Source: Gammaproteobacteria bacterium
GTDB taxonomy: Bacteria > Pseudomonadota > Gammaproteobacteria > Steroidobacterales > Steroidobacteraceae
Length of the DNA: 32,172 nt
Direction: 5' to 3'
NCBI GenBank assembly: GCA_021323735.1
Contig: JAJPKM010000014.1
Location: forward strand, 1-32,172
A model generated the notes under the pieces. That model worked only from the letters and a program-made list of their open reading frames with translations, was not told where the DNA came from and ran no database searches. Below, piece by piece: positions 23,276-31,762 of the stretch (its first letter is position 1; every line of letters begins with the position of its first letter). A program made the position numbers and the translations under genes.

Positions 23276-25960
23276 TCAGCCGCGCCGACTCGCGACCTTA
23301 GGCCGGTCGCGGCCGCGAGCGCGGGGGTTCTCGTCGCGAGGATCGCGGGATTTGCGCCGCGCCCCTTCGTCCTCCTTCCAGGCCGTTGGTGGGGCTTCGC
23401 CCATCGGCTTTCTCTCCCAGCAACGCGTGAATCTCTGGCGCAAACTCTCGTGCACCTCGGGCGCGACGGCGCCGATGCCGATCCACTCCAGCACCATGGC
23501 ATCCCATTCCTGCCCGCCCGCGCCGAGCCCCTGACCCATGGCCTGCGTCAGTCTTTGCACCTGGTGCTGGCGGCGCAGCGATTCATCCTCGGCCGGGGTG
23601 GCGGTGTCGCTTTGAATTTCGGCGCGAACACATAGCATCCGCAAGGCCTTCTCGCGAGCCTCGATATCGGCGTCACCGCCCGAGTCCGACCGTGCCAGGG
23701 CATCCTTGAGCGCCTTCAGCCCGCCCTTTGGCCAAAGCTGGGTGCCGGCGATGAGGCTGTCGGCGGCCTGCTTCAGCGCCTCGCGCTCCGAAGACTCGGC
23801 GTCCCGCCACATCGCCCACTCGAAGGCATGAATGGCGCGGGCAGCCTCCCATAGATTCTTGAAGGCCTGCTCGGTATCGCGCACTTTCTGCTGCGCGATT
23901 CGGGTCTTGCACAGATCGATGGCCCTTTCGAACCGCTCTTGCAGCGCGCGTGTCTCCGTCCGGGGCATTTCATCGAGCGCCTGATAAGCCTCGCACCACT
24001 CGGGAATTTTCACCGTGGCCTCGAGCAGCGCCGCACCGGATGAGCCCGCAACCTGCTCGACCTGTTCGCACAATGCGATTGCCTTCGACTTATTGGCTTC
24101 CAGCCCCGCGGTATACTCGGCATGGGCCTGCTGTCTTTTCTGATAGACCGAGTCGCACACCTCGCGAAACTCGTTCCACAGAGCTTGGCTTTGGGCGGCC
24201 GGCGCCGGACCCGTCTCCTTCCACAGCACCTGCAGCCGTTTCACCGCATCGATGGCTTCGCGGCCATCGTCTAAAGTCAGCACGTGCCGCGCACGCTTGA
24301 TGAGCGATTGCTTGTCGGCGACATTGCTCCCATGCCAGCCGTCGAGCCGCGCCTGCAGGCGGCGCAGCGCCTCCTCGAACGGCTCCTGAATTGCACGCCC
24401 GGCGTCGCGGTCCACCGGGGAGCACCGGCGCCATTCCTGAGGTGCTTCACTCAGGACACTGGCCATCAGCCGCCAATCCGGATGATCGACATTCTGCGCG
24501 GCTTCGAAGGCCAGCACGCGTGCCAGCACCGCCTGGCGCCTCTCGAGGTTCTGCTGCCGCAGCTTTGCCTGCGCTTCGAAGTGCTCGCGACAGGGCTCAT
24601 AGGCCGCTTGTGAGGCGCGGTGGAACCGCTCCCATTCCTCCGTGGCTTCGCTCACGATGCCGCGGCTGATGGTTCGCCAGTCCTGCTGCAGCGACTTGAT
24701 GCGCTCGGCCAGAGCGGTGGGCTCCTGCGTCGAACCGATCAGCGCTTCCATCTCGCCGATGAGCTCAATCCGCTTGGGCGCGACAGCATAGTCCTTCCAC
24801 TGTTTGAGTTCCGCAAGCTTCTCGTCGAGCTGCTCGACCTGGCGCGACAGATGCGCCGGCAGCCCGGCGGCCGGCAGTTTCTGCTCGATCGAGCGACGCA
24901 GTCCGGCGGCCCGTTGCGTCGCGCCGTCGCGCAGCGCCGCGTTGGCCATGCGGATCAGGCTGCCGATCTGCCGAGACAGCCGCTCTTCCGCGGCCCGTTG
25001 TTCGGCGCGCTGCCGCTCCTCCGCCTCGCGCGTGGCCGCGGCTTCCTGCCGCGCACGGGCCTGCGCTTCGGCCTGTTCGGCGGCGGCGGCGCGGGCGGCC
25101 TGTTGCGCCGCCTCCTCGCGTTCGACAGCGGCCTTACGGGCAGCCGCGGCATCCGCCTGCCTCGCCAGCTGCGAAAGATGCGCGTCGATGACCTGTGCGC
25201 AGCGTTCGATGGCCGTACGCGCGCGCTGATCCAAGTCCGCGGCCGGCGGCTCGGGCAGTGCCAGCCAACGGGCTTTATGGTGCTCGAACACCGCCGGGTA
25301 CTGCGGGTCATAGCTGCGATGGCTGTGCCGCTCCAGCGCGGCGCAAATCGCCGCGATCTCGTTGCGGATCTCCTCCCGCTTGCGCTCCTCGGCATTCAGC
25401 GCATCGCACTTGTGCTTGAGAATCTTGTAGACGTTCTTATCCTTGCCGCGGACCTGCGCGAGCAGGCGCCGCAGTTGCACAGGATCCTGCATCGACTCCG
25501 CCGCCAATTGACGCAATCGGCTCGACGGACTCTCGACGACCAGCCGTGCGATTTGCTCAGGATCCTGGATCGAGGCCAGCGCCTGCGCCAGACGGTTAGC
25601 ATCCTGACAAAGCGCGGCGACGGACAACATCTCCGGCCGGCCGCGCGCCTCATCGCAATACGCAGGAAAATCAATCGCGTCCGTATCGATCAGCCGTGCC
25701 ATGCGCATGCGCGCCGCGCGCTGCACCGCCGGCGGCGCAGGGTTCGCGGTATCCGCAGTCGCAGCGCCGAATCCGGCAAGCCCGCGCAGTTCCTCGCCGT
25801 CCGGCAGCTCCTGAATGGCCGCCACGCGCAAGGCTTCCTCGCCGGCATGCGGCGCCGCATCGGCGCTGGGATTGGTGGAGCCCGCTCGGAGCATGGCGCC
25901 ACGTTCGGGGAGCGCGGACGGCGACGGGGATTTGCTGAACAGGCGCGCAAGAAGTTTCAT
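23276..25960 (-). CDS. Large DUF349-domain protein
   Basis: An 894-residue, highly charged, mostly helical protein. The N-terminal part (about 80-200) contains short helical repeats around LARLVVESPSSRLRQLAAESMQD; residues about 260-340 form an Ala/Glu/Arg-rich coiled coil; the C-terminal half carries several DUF349 repeats of about 70-80 residues with the recurring pattern xLxxxWKxxGPxP...LWxxFRxxCDxxYxKR (best seen at LQVLWKETGPAPAAQSQALWNEFREVCDSVYQKRQ). DUF349 proteins are widespread in proteobacteria and their role is not established. ATG 25960 has AGGG about 8 nt upstream. It is divergent from the aldo/keto reductase gene and shows no signal peptide, so it is expected in the cytoplasm. 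Confidence 0.85.
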   Translation of the reverse strand: MKLLARLFSKSPSPSALPERGAMLRAGSTNPSADAAPHAGEEALRVAAIQELPDGEELRGLAGFGAATADTANPAPPAVQRAARMRMARLIDTDAIDFPAYCDEARGRPEMLSVAALCQDANRLAQALASIQDPEQIARLVVESPSSRLRQLAAESMQDPVQLRRLLAQVRGKDKNVYKILKHKCDALNAEERKREEIRNEIAAICAALERHSHRSYDPQYPAVFEHHKARWLALPEPPAADLDQRARTAIERCAQVIDAHLSQLARQADAAAARKAAVEREEAAQQAARAAAAEQAEAQARARQEAAATREAEERQRAEQRAAEERLSRQIGSLIRMANAALRDGATQRAAGLRRSIEQKLPAAGLPAHLSRQVEQLDEKLAELKQWKDYAVAPKRIELIGEMEALIGSTQEPTALAERIKSLQQDWRTISRGIVSEATEEWERFHRASQAAYEPCREHFEAQAKLRQQNLERRQAVLARVLAFEAAQNVDHPDWRLMASVLSEAPQEWRRCSPVDRDAGRAIQEPFEEALRRLQARLDGWHGSNVADKQSLIKRARHVLTLDDGREAIDAVKRLQVLWKETGPAPAAQSQALWNEFREVCDSVYQKRQQAHAEYTAGLEANKSKAIALCEQVEQVAGSSGAALLEATVKIPEWCEAYQALDEMPRTETRALQERFERAIDLCKTRIAQQKVRDTEQAFKNLWEAARAIHAFEWAMWRDAESSEREALKQAADSLIAGTQLWPKGGLKALKDALARSDSGGDADIEAREKALRMLCVRAEIQSDTATPAEDESLRRQHQVQRLTQAMGQGLGAGGQEWDAMVLEWIGIGAVAPEVHESLRQRFTRCWERKPMGEAPPTAWKEDEGARRKSRDPRDENPRARGRDRPKVASRRG

Positions 25961-26122
25961 CGATCGACCCTAATTTTCAAGCTTTTAAGCTTACAGGATA
26001 CAGGCAAAGATGTCGGCATGGCCGCTTGGGACGCCCCAAATCCGTCCCGCTCGCGGTCACACGGAATGCACAAGACCGGCCCCCTGGTATGATCGGCACC
26101 GTTAGTGTTCCAGGAAAATCCT

Positions 26123-27073
26123 ATGCAACTTCGTCCACTAGGACGTTCGAGCTTGCGGGTGGCCCCGCTGTGTCTCGGCGGCAATGTATTTGGATGGACC
26201 GCCACCGAGGCGGCATCATTTTCGGTGCTCGATGCCCTCGTGGCCGCGGGGCTGAATTTCATCGATACGGCGGATGTCTACTCCGTGTGGGCCCCGGGAC
26301 ACCGAGGCGGTGAATCGGAAACGGTGATCGGCAACTGGCTGAAGCACCGCGGCAGGCGCCAAGACCTGGTGATTGCCACCAAGGTCGGCATGCAAATGGC
26401 CCCGGACCGCAAGGGCCTGTCGGCGGCGCACATTACGCGGTCCATCGACGAATCACTGCGCCGACTGCAGACCGATTATGTCGATGTATACTTCTCGCAT
26501 TGCGACGATGCCGGCGTACCCATGGAAGAAACCCTGGGCGCCTATCAAAAGCTCATCGCCCAAGGGAAGGTACGCACCATCGGGGCGTCGAATTTCACCG
26601 CGGCTCGCCTGGCCGAGGCATTGGAGACCAGCCACAAGCACGGGCTGCCGCGTTACGAAGCACTGCAACCGCACTACAACCTCTATGCACGCAGCGACTA
26701 CGAAGCCGACCTCGAACCCCTGTGCCTGAAGCAACAGATCGGCGTCGTAAACTACTTTGCCCTCGCCTCCGGATTTCTCAGCGGAAAGTACCGCACCCCC
26801 GCCGATGCCGCCAAGAGCGCGCGCGGAAAAGGCGTGATCGAGAAATTTCTCAATGAACGCGGTCTGAGAATTCTGGCGGCCTTGGACGATGTCGGCCGCC
26901 GCCACGGCGCTTCACCGGCCACGGCGGCGTTGGCATGGCAAATCGCACGCCCCAGCATTACCGCGCCGATCGCCAGCGCCACCACCGTCGATCAGCTCGA
27001 GGAGTTGCTGGCCGCCACGCAATTGAATCTGGATCGGGCAGCCATCGAACAATTGAACGCCGCGAGCGCCTGA
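26123..27073 (+). CDS. Aldo/keto reductase
   Basis: A 316-residue NADPH-dependent oxidoreductase of the aldo/keto reductase family, (alpha/beta)8 barrel. The catalytic tetrad is visible: Asp and Tyr in FIDTADVYSVW, Lys in VIATKVG and His in VYFSHCDD. The cofactor-binding strand appears as RTIGASNF and the late ITAPIASATTVDQLEELLAA. It resembles the YajO/general stress protein 69 group that reduces aldehydes and ketones; the physiological substrate is unknown. ATG 26123 is preferred to GTG 26105 because AGGAAAA lies 7 nt upstream and the family N-terminus MQLRPLGRSSLRV begins there. A -10-like TATGAT occurs at 26088-26093. Confidence 0.9.
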   Translation: MQLRPLGRSSLRVAPLCLGGNVFGWTATEAASFSVLDALVAAGLNFIDTADVYSVWAPGHRGGESETVIGNWLKHRGRRQDLVIATKVGMQMAPDRKGLSAAHITRSIDESLRRLQTDYVDVYFSHCDDAGVPMEETLGAYQKLIAQGKVRTIGASNFTAARLAEALETSHKHGLPRYEALQPHYNLYARSDYEADLEPLCLKQQIGVVNYFALASGFLSGKYRTPADAAKSARGKGVIEKFLNERGLRILAALDDVGRRHGASPATAALAWQIARPSITAPIASATTVDQLEELLAATQLNLDRAAIEQLNAASA

Positions 27074-27121
27074 CCGGGGGCTGCCGCCGCGCCCGTCCGC
27101 TCTTCGAGCTTCGTCGTTCGG

Positions 27122-27667
27122 CTAGCCGGGCAGCATCAAGACAAACCCGTCGTTCTCGTAGGCATAGAAACGCCATTCGCGCACCGTTTTTGGGGTTCCC
27201 AAGATGACGAGTTGTTGGCGCAATGTCGCGACGTCCTGGAATACATCCGAGGTCTTGATGAGATTCTCGTACTTTACCAACAGGCTCTCGGAAGCGGCTC
27301 CTTCGGCCGCATAGGTGATCAATACCTTGAGCGGCGCGTTGAAGGCCTGCAGCTTGTTCATCTTTTCGTGCGCGCGAGCACTGTCGTTTTCATGCTCGAT
27401 GGCGACGGAAATCCAATTCGCATAGGTGGCGTACTTGCCCGTCTCGTCCGTGCCCCGCTTCTCGTAAAACATCCCGTCGAGCGTGAAGTACTCCTTGTTC
27501 CATGACTGCAAACCAAGCTGCCGGGCGACCCGCGGATAAATCGAGGTGCGCATGAAAAAATTGTAGGATTTAACCTCGAAGCCCACCGCGGTGCGAAAGT
27601 TGTCGTGCTCCGATTGCATGACGGCGACGAAGGCGTTGCGAAATTCTCGGGGTGTGATCCTGTTCAT
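27122..27667 (-). CDS. Unrecognised 181-residue protein, possible nuclease-like fold
   Basis: I do not recognise this protein. It is soluble, with no signal peptide. The middle contains a run of strand-like and acidic elements, YFTLDGMFYEKRG, WISVAIEHENDSARAHEKMNKL and APLKVLITYA, arranged like a PD-(D/E)xK or related core in which an acidic residue, a second acidic residue in a strand and a following helix line up. This is a weak structural guess without a firm catalytic lysine. The start ATG 27667 has no strong ribosome-binding site. It is convergent with the aldo/keto reductase gene and lies 88 bp downstream of the broken tannase gene on the same strand. Confidence 0.6.
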   Translation of the reverse strand: MNRITPREFRNAFVAVMQSEHDNFRTAVGFEVKSYNFFMRTSIYPRVARQLGLQSWNKEYFTLDGMFYEKRGTDETGKYATYANWISVAIEHENDSARAHEKMNKLQAFNAPLKVLITYAAEGAASESLLVKYENLIKTSDVFQDVATLRQQLVILGTPKTVREWRFYAYENDGFVLMLPG

Positions 27668-27754
27668 GGGACCGTCATGGTGGCGAAAATTGAGCCGTTT
27701 GACAAACCAGACCGCAACCGCCTGCAGCCCATGCCGAATGTACCGTGAGGGCCG

Positions 27755-27925
27755 TTACTGATCGGCCGCACACGCAAAGTTTACGGCATCGGCGACGTCG
27801 CCGGATCCTTGGTACTTGGCGACCTGCGGAAACGGACATAACGGCCGCGTCATGGCCACGCCCTTCGTCTTGTCGTCTGAGATATATTTTGTCGCCACGA
27901 TTCGGGTCGGCGCCGTACCCTTCTC
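27755..27925 (-). pseudogene. Displaced C-terminus of the tannase-family esterase
   Basis: This 56-residue segment, EKGTAPTRIVATKYISDD to NFACAADQ-stop, is the normal ending of tannase/feruloyl esterase proteins, including the conserved MTRPLCPFPQVAKYQGSGD and its cysteines. It is out of frame with the main part of the gene, which meets it at about 27925. Residues normally joining HDMVVA to EKG (a short LxxWV-type segment) are missing from the DNA, so a deletion of roughly 16 bases caused the shift. Confidence 0.75.
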
Positions 27926-29364
27926 GCCACCACCATGTCGTGGTCCGCATCGCCGGTACCACCCGCCTGACCGAATTGATTCGGTCCGGCTCCCCCTCCG
28001 CAGTGACCCACGCCGGGCGCCAGGAACAGCCGATAGAACTGCTGAACCCGCTTGAGCGTCGCGGGGTCCGAAGCCTGCCCCTGTGCCGCCACCACGGACT
28101 GGTACCACTTCACTGAGCTCAACGGCGTGACGATGGAATCCGCCATGCCGGTGTATTGAATGAGCTTGCCGCCGTGCGCCTTGAAACCCGCAAAGCTCAC
28201 CTCGTCGGCGTTCATGATCTTGCCGACGGTCCGTTCGGCATCGGCGCGCCCCTTCTCGAGATCAAAGCCGTGAAAGCTCCAACGGTGGTCCTGATAAACA
28301 AAATTCCGATAGAAATTCCCGCCATACATGCTCATCTGCGCCTCGGTTTCGGCGGCCTCGAAACTTTCGGCGCTGATGGTGTCCTGCCACCCGGGATTCT
28401 CGCTGCCATAGGCCTGGCCGGCGTAAACCTGCCGGCCTGACTTGTCTCTCGGACCCCGATGAATGGCCTCATAGGTACGCAGCTTGGCCGGCGTGAGACC
28501 GAGCGAAGATGGTTTCACCTCGCAGCGCAGCGGATCGCCGATGAATCCATTCTTGGCGCCACTGGGCGTCTCGCAGGCGGCCGTGACGGCCTTGCCGATC
28601 TTGGCCAGATCGTCCGGCGAAAGATAACCCTCGCGATTGGCCAAGTTGAGGCTTTCGGTCCACATGAAACTGGAAAACAGGTCGGTCCACTGGTTGGAGG
28701 CGGCTCCGCTGACGATGCCGTCGAAGTCATCCGGAAAGCGTTGCGCCTCCATGAATCCCTCCTGGCCACCCTTGGAACATCCGACGAAGTACGAGTGGGC
28801 CGGCGGGCGGCCATAGAACGCCGCGGTAATCGCCTTGGCCGCCACCGCCGTGAGATGCACGGCGCGATAGCCATGGTCGATGACTTTTTCGGGATGGCCG
28901 AAGGCCCAGTCGGCACTGGTGGGTCCGATCGCCGGGCCGTCATGGCCATCGTCGGTCGATGCCACCACGGAACCTGCCTGCAGCGGGTTCAGCATGGAGT
29001 CATAGCGAATCGAGCCCGCAAAGCCTCCATTGCCCACCGATTCGTATCGGCCGGACCAGCCGGACAGCGGCAGCCACACCTCGAACTTGATATCCGAGTC
29101 CTGCGTCGGGCGGATATCCCCCGTCACGCGGCAGAAGGCTAGCGGAACCGGCTTCGGCTGCATGAACGCGCGCGCCCAGGAGGGGACCGGCGGGGTGAAT
29201 GCGCCGGCGGCCACGGACTCTGCCAATGTGATGGTGGTACTCGGCAACGCCACATGCGCCAAGTCCGCGCAATTCGCCGGAGCCGCGGCTGCGGGCTTCG
29301 CGCCGCATGCCAGCGCCGTGAATGTCACCCATGCGGCCAGGTACTTCGACTTCTCATGGGTCAT
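27850..29364 (-). CDS. Tannase/feruloyl esterase family protein with frameshifted C-terminus
   Basis: A secreted serine esterase: signal peptide KYLAAWVTFTALACGAKPAAAA, then the tannase fold. Catalytic residues are in place: Ser in FVGCSKGGQEGF, Asp in IQYTGMADSIVTP and His in APGVGHCGGG; the family calcium/disulfide region (ANREGYLSPDDLAKIGKAVTAACE) is also seen. Such enzymes cut aromatic esters (gallate, ferulate, mono-hydroxyethyl terephthalate). After GDADHDMVVA the frame shifts and ends with an unrelated RRVRRRPESWRQNISQTTRRRAWP, while the true ending is encoded in another frame down to 27755. Activity is uncertain because the triad is intact but about 60 conserved residues are lost. ATG 29364 has GGGGA about 10 nt upstream, 64 bp after the Omp85 stop. 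Confidence 0.75.
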   Translation of the reverse strand: MTHEKSKYLAAWVTFTALACGAKPAAAAPANCADLAHVALPSTTITLAESVAAGAFTPPVPSWARAFMQPKPVPLAFCRVTGDIRPTQDSDIKFEVWLPLSGWSGRYESVGNGGFAGSIRYDSMLNPLQAGSVVASTDDGHDGPAIGPTSADWAFGHPEKVIDHGYRAVHLTAVAAKAITAAFYGRPPAHSYFVGCSKGGQEGFMEAQRFPDDFDGIVSGAASNQWTDLFSSFMWTESLNLANREGYLSPDDLAKIGKAVTAACETPSGAKNGFIGDPLRCEVKPSSLGLTPAKLRTYEAIHRGPRDKSGRQVYAGQAYGSENPGWQDTISAESFEAAETEAQMSMYGGNFYRNFVYQDHRWSFHGFDLEKGRADAERTVGKIMNADEVSFAGFKAHGGKLIQYTGMADSIVTPLSSVKWYQSVVAAQGQASDPATLKRVQQFYRLFLAPGVGHCGGGAGPNQFGQAGGTGDADHDMVVARRVRRRPESWRQNISQTTRRRAWP

Positions 29365-29428
29365 CGGATCATCCCCTGCATTGATTCGTGCGCCGATGAG
29401 TCTACAAGAACCGGCGCGGCACCGCGCC

Positions 29429-31135
29429 TCAATAGCTCGCGCGGGTTTGTACCAAGAATTGCACCCTGCTGATGTTGCGATCCGCATTCAAGGGAAACGC
29501 AACGTCGACGTGCAGGACATTGCCGAGTCCGGAACGGGTGTTGCCGAACCGCATGCCGAAACCTACGTCCTTGAGCGTGCCAGGATCGCTATTGCCGATG
29601 ACGCCGCGACCCCAGGTACGGCCGACGTCGCCGAATATCGCCGCTCCGAAACGCGCCAGGCGAAACGGATACCAGTCGGTGTAGAAGCGTTGTTCGACGG
29701 TCAACAGGCCGCGGGAAGTTCCCGATTCGAAGCGCAGCGGGTAGCCGCGAAGACCCGTATCGCCGCCGATCAGCAACTGCGAGTCCGGGTCCAGCGCATG
29801 CGTGGTGGTTCCGTTCAAGAACATGAACAGCACCTTGTCATCCTGCCACCGCCAATAATAGGTCGCGGTGCCGTCCACGAATAAATTGCGGATGCTTCCG
29901 CTCTCCAGCCGTGTATTGATAGTGCCGGCCAGGAACAGCTGGGTAAGGCGGGTCAGCTGATATCCCTTTGCCGCGCTGGTGGTGAACAGCAGGTCGTTTT
30001 GGTTCGCGCCGAACGCGGTGCCGGAATAGCCGACCTCGGCGTACAAATGCGTTCCAAAAAACAAATCCTCCGTGCGGCCGATCTGATTCTGATCTCCGGC
30101 CTTGCGAAAATCATCTTGCACCAACTCGGCGGCGACGAAGGGATAGGACAGGGTGCGATTCGGGGGCAATATGGCAGCCGGGGTCGAGGTACCGGGAACC
30201 TGCGCAAACAGGTTCTGATCATAGCGCACGCCGGCATACACCCTGCGCGTCCAGCCATCGACCAAGCCAGTGGACCAGCCGCCGCTCACCTCGTAGTAGT
30301 TTTCGTCGCGTTGGAATTGATCCACGATGTCGCCCAGGTTGTAGCGCGACACGGTCCGGTCGAACTTCATGGCTTTCACCGTGGCCGACCACGGAGTATC
30401 CAGCGAATAAAACGGCTGTTGCAGGGCGAACGTGCGTTGATCGCCGTCACTGGCATTGAAATAGGCGGCTCCCAGGGTCCACCGCGAGCCGAACAAATTA
30501 GGGTCGCCGTAAGAGACGCCATTGCTGGTGCGATCGACGTTGCTGGAATGACCGATGGCGAGCGATTTGCCGAAACCGAGAACATTGGAATCGGACAGAT
30601 CGACGCCCGAACTGTTGGTCCCGCCGGCGCGGGAGAATGATATTCCCGGACTCAAGGTCCAGACATCCTTCGTGATGACACGTACCGTGACCTTGCCGTC
30701 GGCATATTTGACCGGCACCACGCTCGCATCGTAGATATAGGAGAGCGCACGCAAGTTGCGCTCGGTTTCCGCGAGGACGCGAGCCTTGTAAGGGTCACCG
30801 GTGCGAAACAGCAGCTGCGCGCGTATCGCCGATTGCCGGCTGCGCACGTGAACTTGATCGGCCAGATGGTATAAACCGCTGTTCTCGCGGGAATCGTGCT
30901 CGTCGAATATCTGGCGCAGGTCCAATTCGATCGTGCCGACGACCGCGCCTTGCGCTTCGAGGATCTCGTCGCTCGGCACATCGGGCGGCCGCGGCTCCTG
31001 GATTTGGGTGCGCTCGGTGGCGGTGAACTTCGCCGCCTGAGCACCGCTCGCCAACAGGGTGGCGAATACCGCCATGGCGCCGGCGCGCGGCGCTTCGGTA
31101 CGCATCCATGAACCGATCCGCCTCAAGCCATTCAA
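29429..31135 (-). CDS. Omp85/BamA-TamA-family outer-membrane protein
   Basis: A 568-residue exported protein. The signal peptide ends GAQA-AK; residues about 60-160 form one or two POTRA-like domains (TIELDLRQIFDEHD; GDPYKARVLAETERNLRALSYIYDASVVPVKYADGKVTVRVITKDVW); the rest is a beta-barrel. The lid-loop motif of the superfamily is clear in LIGGDTGLRGYPLRFESGTS, and the chain ends in an aromatic residue (TRASY). The family inserts or exports proteins at the outer membrane; this short member with few POTRA domains is neither BamA nor TamA proper, and its client is unknown. TTG 31135 is chosen because AGGGGG lies 7 nt upstream; ATG 31105 is the alternative. Two strong hairpins precede it, and the tannase-like gene follows. 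Confidence 0.82.
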   Translation of the reverse strand: MNGLRRIGSWMRTEAPRAGAMAVFATLLASGAQAAKFTATERTQIQEPRPPDVPSDEILEAQGAVVGTIELDLRQIFDEHDSRENSGLYHLADQVHVRSRQSAIRAQLLFRTGDPYKARVLAETERNLRALSYIYDASVVPVKYADGKVTVRVITKDVWTLSPGISFSRAGGTNSSGVDLSDSNVLGFGKSLAIGHSSNVDRTSNGVSYGDPNLFGSRWTLGAAYFNASDGDQRTFALQQPFYSLDTPWSATVKAMKFDRTVSRYNLGDIVDQFQRDENYYEVSGGWSTGLVDGWTRRVYAGVRYDQNLFAQVPGTSTPAAILPPNRTLSYPFVAAELVQDDFRKAGDQNQIGRTEDLFFGTHLYAEVGYSGTAFGANQNDLLFTTSAAKGYQLTRLTQLFLAGTINTRLESGSIRNLFVDGTATYYWRWQDDKVLFMFLNGTTTHALDPDSQLLIGGDTGLRGYPLRFESGTSRGLLTVEQRFYTDWYPFRLARFGAAIFGDVGRTWGRGVIGNSDPGTLKDVGFGMRFGNTRSGLGNVLHVDVAFPLNADRNISRVQFLVQTRASY

Positions 31136-31157
31136 TCTTGCACCCCCTAGTCAATTG

Positions 31158-31183
31158 GACAAATTCGCTCCTGCGAATTTGTC
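31158..31183 (-). repeat. Perfect inverted repeat 1 upstream of the Omp85 gene
   Basis: GACAAATTCGC (31158-31168) and GCGAATTTGTC (31173-31183) form an 11-bp perfect stem with a 4-nt loop. On the minus strand the loop is AGGA. It lies 22 bp upstream of the TTG start and just before the AGGGGG ribosome-binding site. It could be an operator or an RNA hairpin in the leader; there is no T-run for termination. Confidence 0.65.
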
Positions 31184-31202
31184 GGACATCAGCTCCGTTG
31201 CC

Positions 31203-31230
31203 GCCGGCAAAAGGCGCGACTTTTGCCGGC
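31203..31230 (-). repeat. Perfect inverted repeat 2 upstream of the Omp85 gene
   Basis: GCCGGCAAAAG (31203-31213) and CTTTTGCCGGC (31220-31230) form an 11-bp perfect stem with a 6-nt loop, 19 bp from inverted repeat 1. No T-run follows on either strand. It might be a terminator remnant of the metal-sensor gene, a repetitive extragenic palindrome or a leader RNA element. Confidence 0.6.
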
Positions 31231-31404
31231 TGCTTCATGCCAGTCGATGCCGCGCAAGTCCGACATGCTGCGGGGATGACCGTAGGCCCAGCAAGCCTGG
31301 CTCTGCCGTACCGTGTCAAGCGAGATGATTTGTGGGCGCCGCCATGTAAGATTATGCCGACAAGAAAGCAGTCGAATGGATGGCGCCGCTCGCGATATGC
31401 GCGG

Positions 31405-31686
31405 CTATTTCTTCAAATATTGGTGAACGATCTCGATGAGTTCTTCGGCGGCCAGTACCTGAGGCGCATTACGGCCTGCGCCTGGACTTACCATATGCTC
31501 GCGAATGTGGTCCTCGATAACCTCCGCGATGAAGCCGTCCATTGCCCCCCGGCACGCAGTGGCTTGTTGCAGCACCGCGGCACACTCACCGTCTGCTTCG
31601 ACCGCGCGCTCCATGGCTTCTATCTGGCCGCGAATGCGCTTGAGACGATTGAGTAGTTTGGATTTTTCCTTGGCAACGTGGCCCAT
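31405..31686 (-). CDS. CsoR/RcnR-family metal-sensing repressor, RcnR-like
   Basis: A 93-residue all-helical repressor of the CsoR/RcnR/FrmR family, full length. It carries His3, Cys35, His60 and His64, exactly the four nickel/cobalt ligands described for E. coli RcnR; FrmR-type aldehyde sensors lack His3 and have Glu at 64, and copper-sensing CsoR uses a different Cys-His-Cys set. Basic helix residues (KSKLLNRLKRIRGQIEAMERAV) match the DNA-binding face. This favours a Ni/Co-type sensor, though metal choice cannot be certain. The ATG has GGAG 8 nt upstream. It is divergent from an MgtC gene, and a CsoR-type palindrome lies between them, so it probably represses MgtC and itself until metal binds. 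Confidence 0.88.
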   Translation of the reverse strand: MGHVAKEKSKLLNRLKRIRGQIEAMERAVEADGECAAVLQQATACRGAMDGFIAEVIEDHIREHMVSPGAGRNAPQVLAAEELIEIVHQYLKK

Positions 31687-31699
31687 CGCCGAAACTCCA

Positions 31700-31729
31700 T
31701 TGCATAACTATACCCGGGTAGGGTATTGT
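31700..31729 (+). promoter_or_regulatory. Probable mgtC promoter overlapping the operator
   Basis: TTGCAT (31700-31705) and TATTGT (31724-31729), separated by 18 bp, resemble -35 and -10 elements. The spacer is occupied by the CsoR-type palindrome. On the other strand TATAGT (31713-31708) is a good -10 for the repressor gene, so both promoters would be covered by one operator. Confidence 0.45.
31710..31726. promoter_or_regulatory. CsoR/RcnR-type operator between sensor and mgtC
   Basis: ATACCC-GGGTA-GGGTAT: 6-bp inverted repeats flanking a G-rich centre, the form of CsoR/RcnR family operators (TAC/ATAC ends around G/C tracts). It sits in the 76-bp gap between the divergent repressor and MgtC genes. 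Confidence 0.7.
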
Positions 31730-31762
31730 TTATGCGATAACGAGTCAACTTGACGGCAAACC

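Larger units (their letters stand above)
31136..31404. other. Intergenic region upstream of the Omp85 gene
   Basis: No gene is seen. The part next to the Omp85 start holds two perfect hairpins (listed separately). A consensus -35 TTGACA occurs on the minus strand at 31319-31314 but has no acceptable -10 at 16-18 bp, so a promoter there is unproven. Confidence 0.4.

Noticed and set aside
25979-25992. AAGCTTTTAAGCTT near the DUF349 start
   Set aside because: Simple A/T-rich repeat without the position or length of a convincing operator or terminator.
24620-26092. 490-codon frame opposite the DUF349 gene
   Set aside because: Arg/Leu-rich shadow of a well-supported gene on the other strand, with no recognisable domain or ribosome-binding site.
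31314-31319. Minus-strand TTGACA as -35 of the Omp85 promoter
   Set aside because: No acceptable -10 at 16-18 bp, so it is not listed as a promoter.
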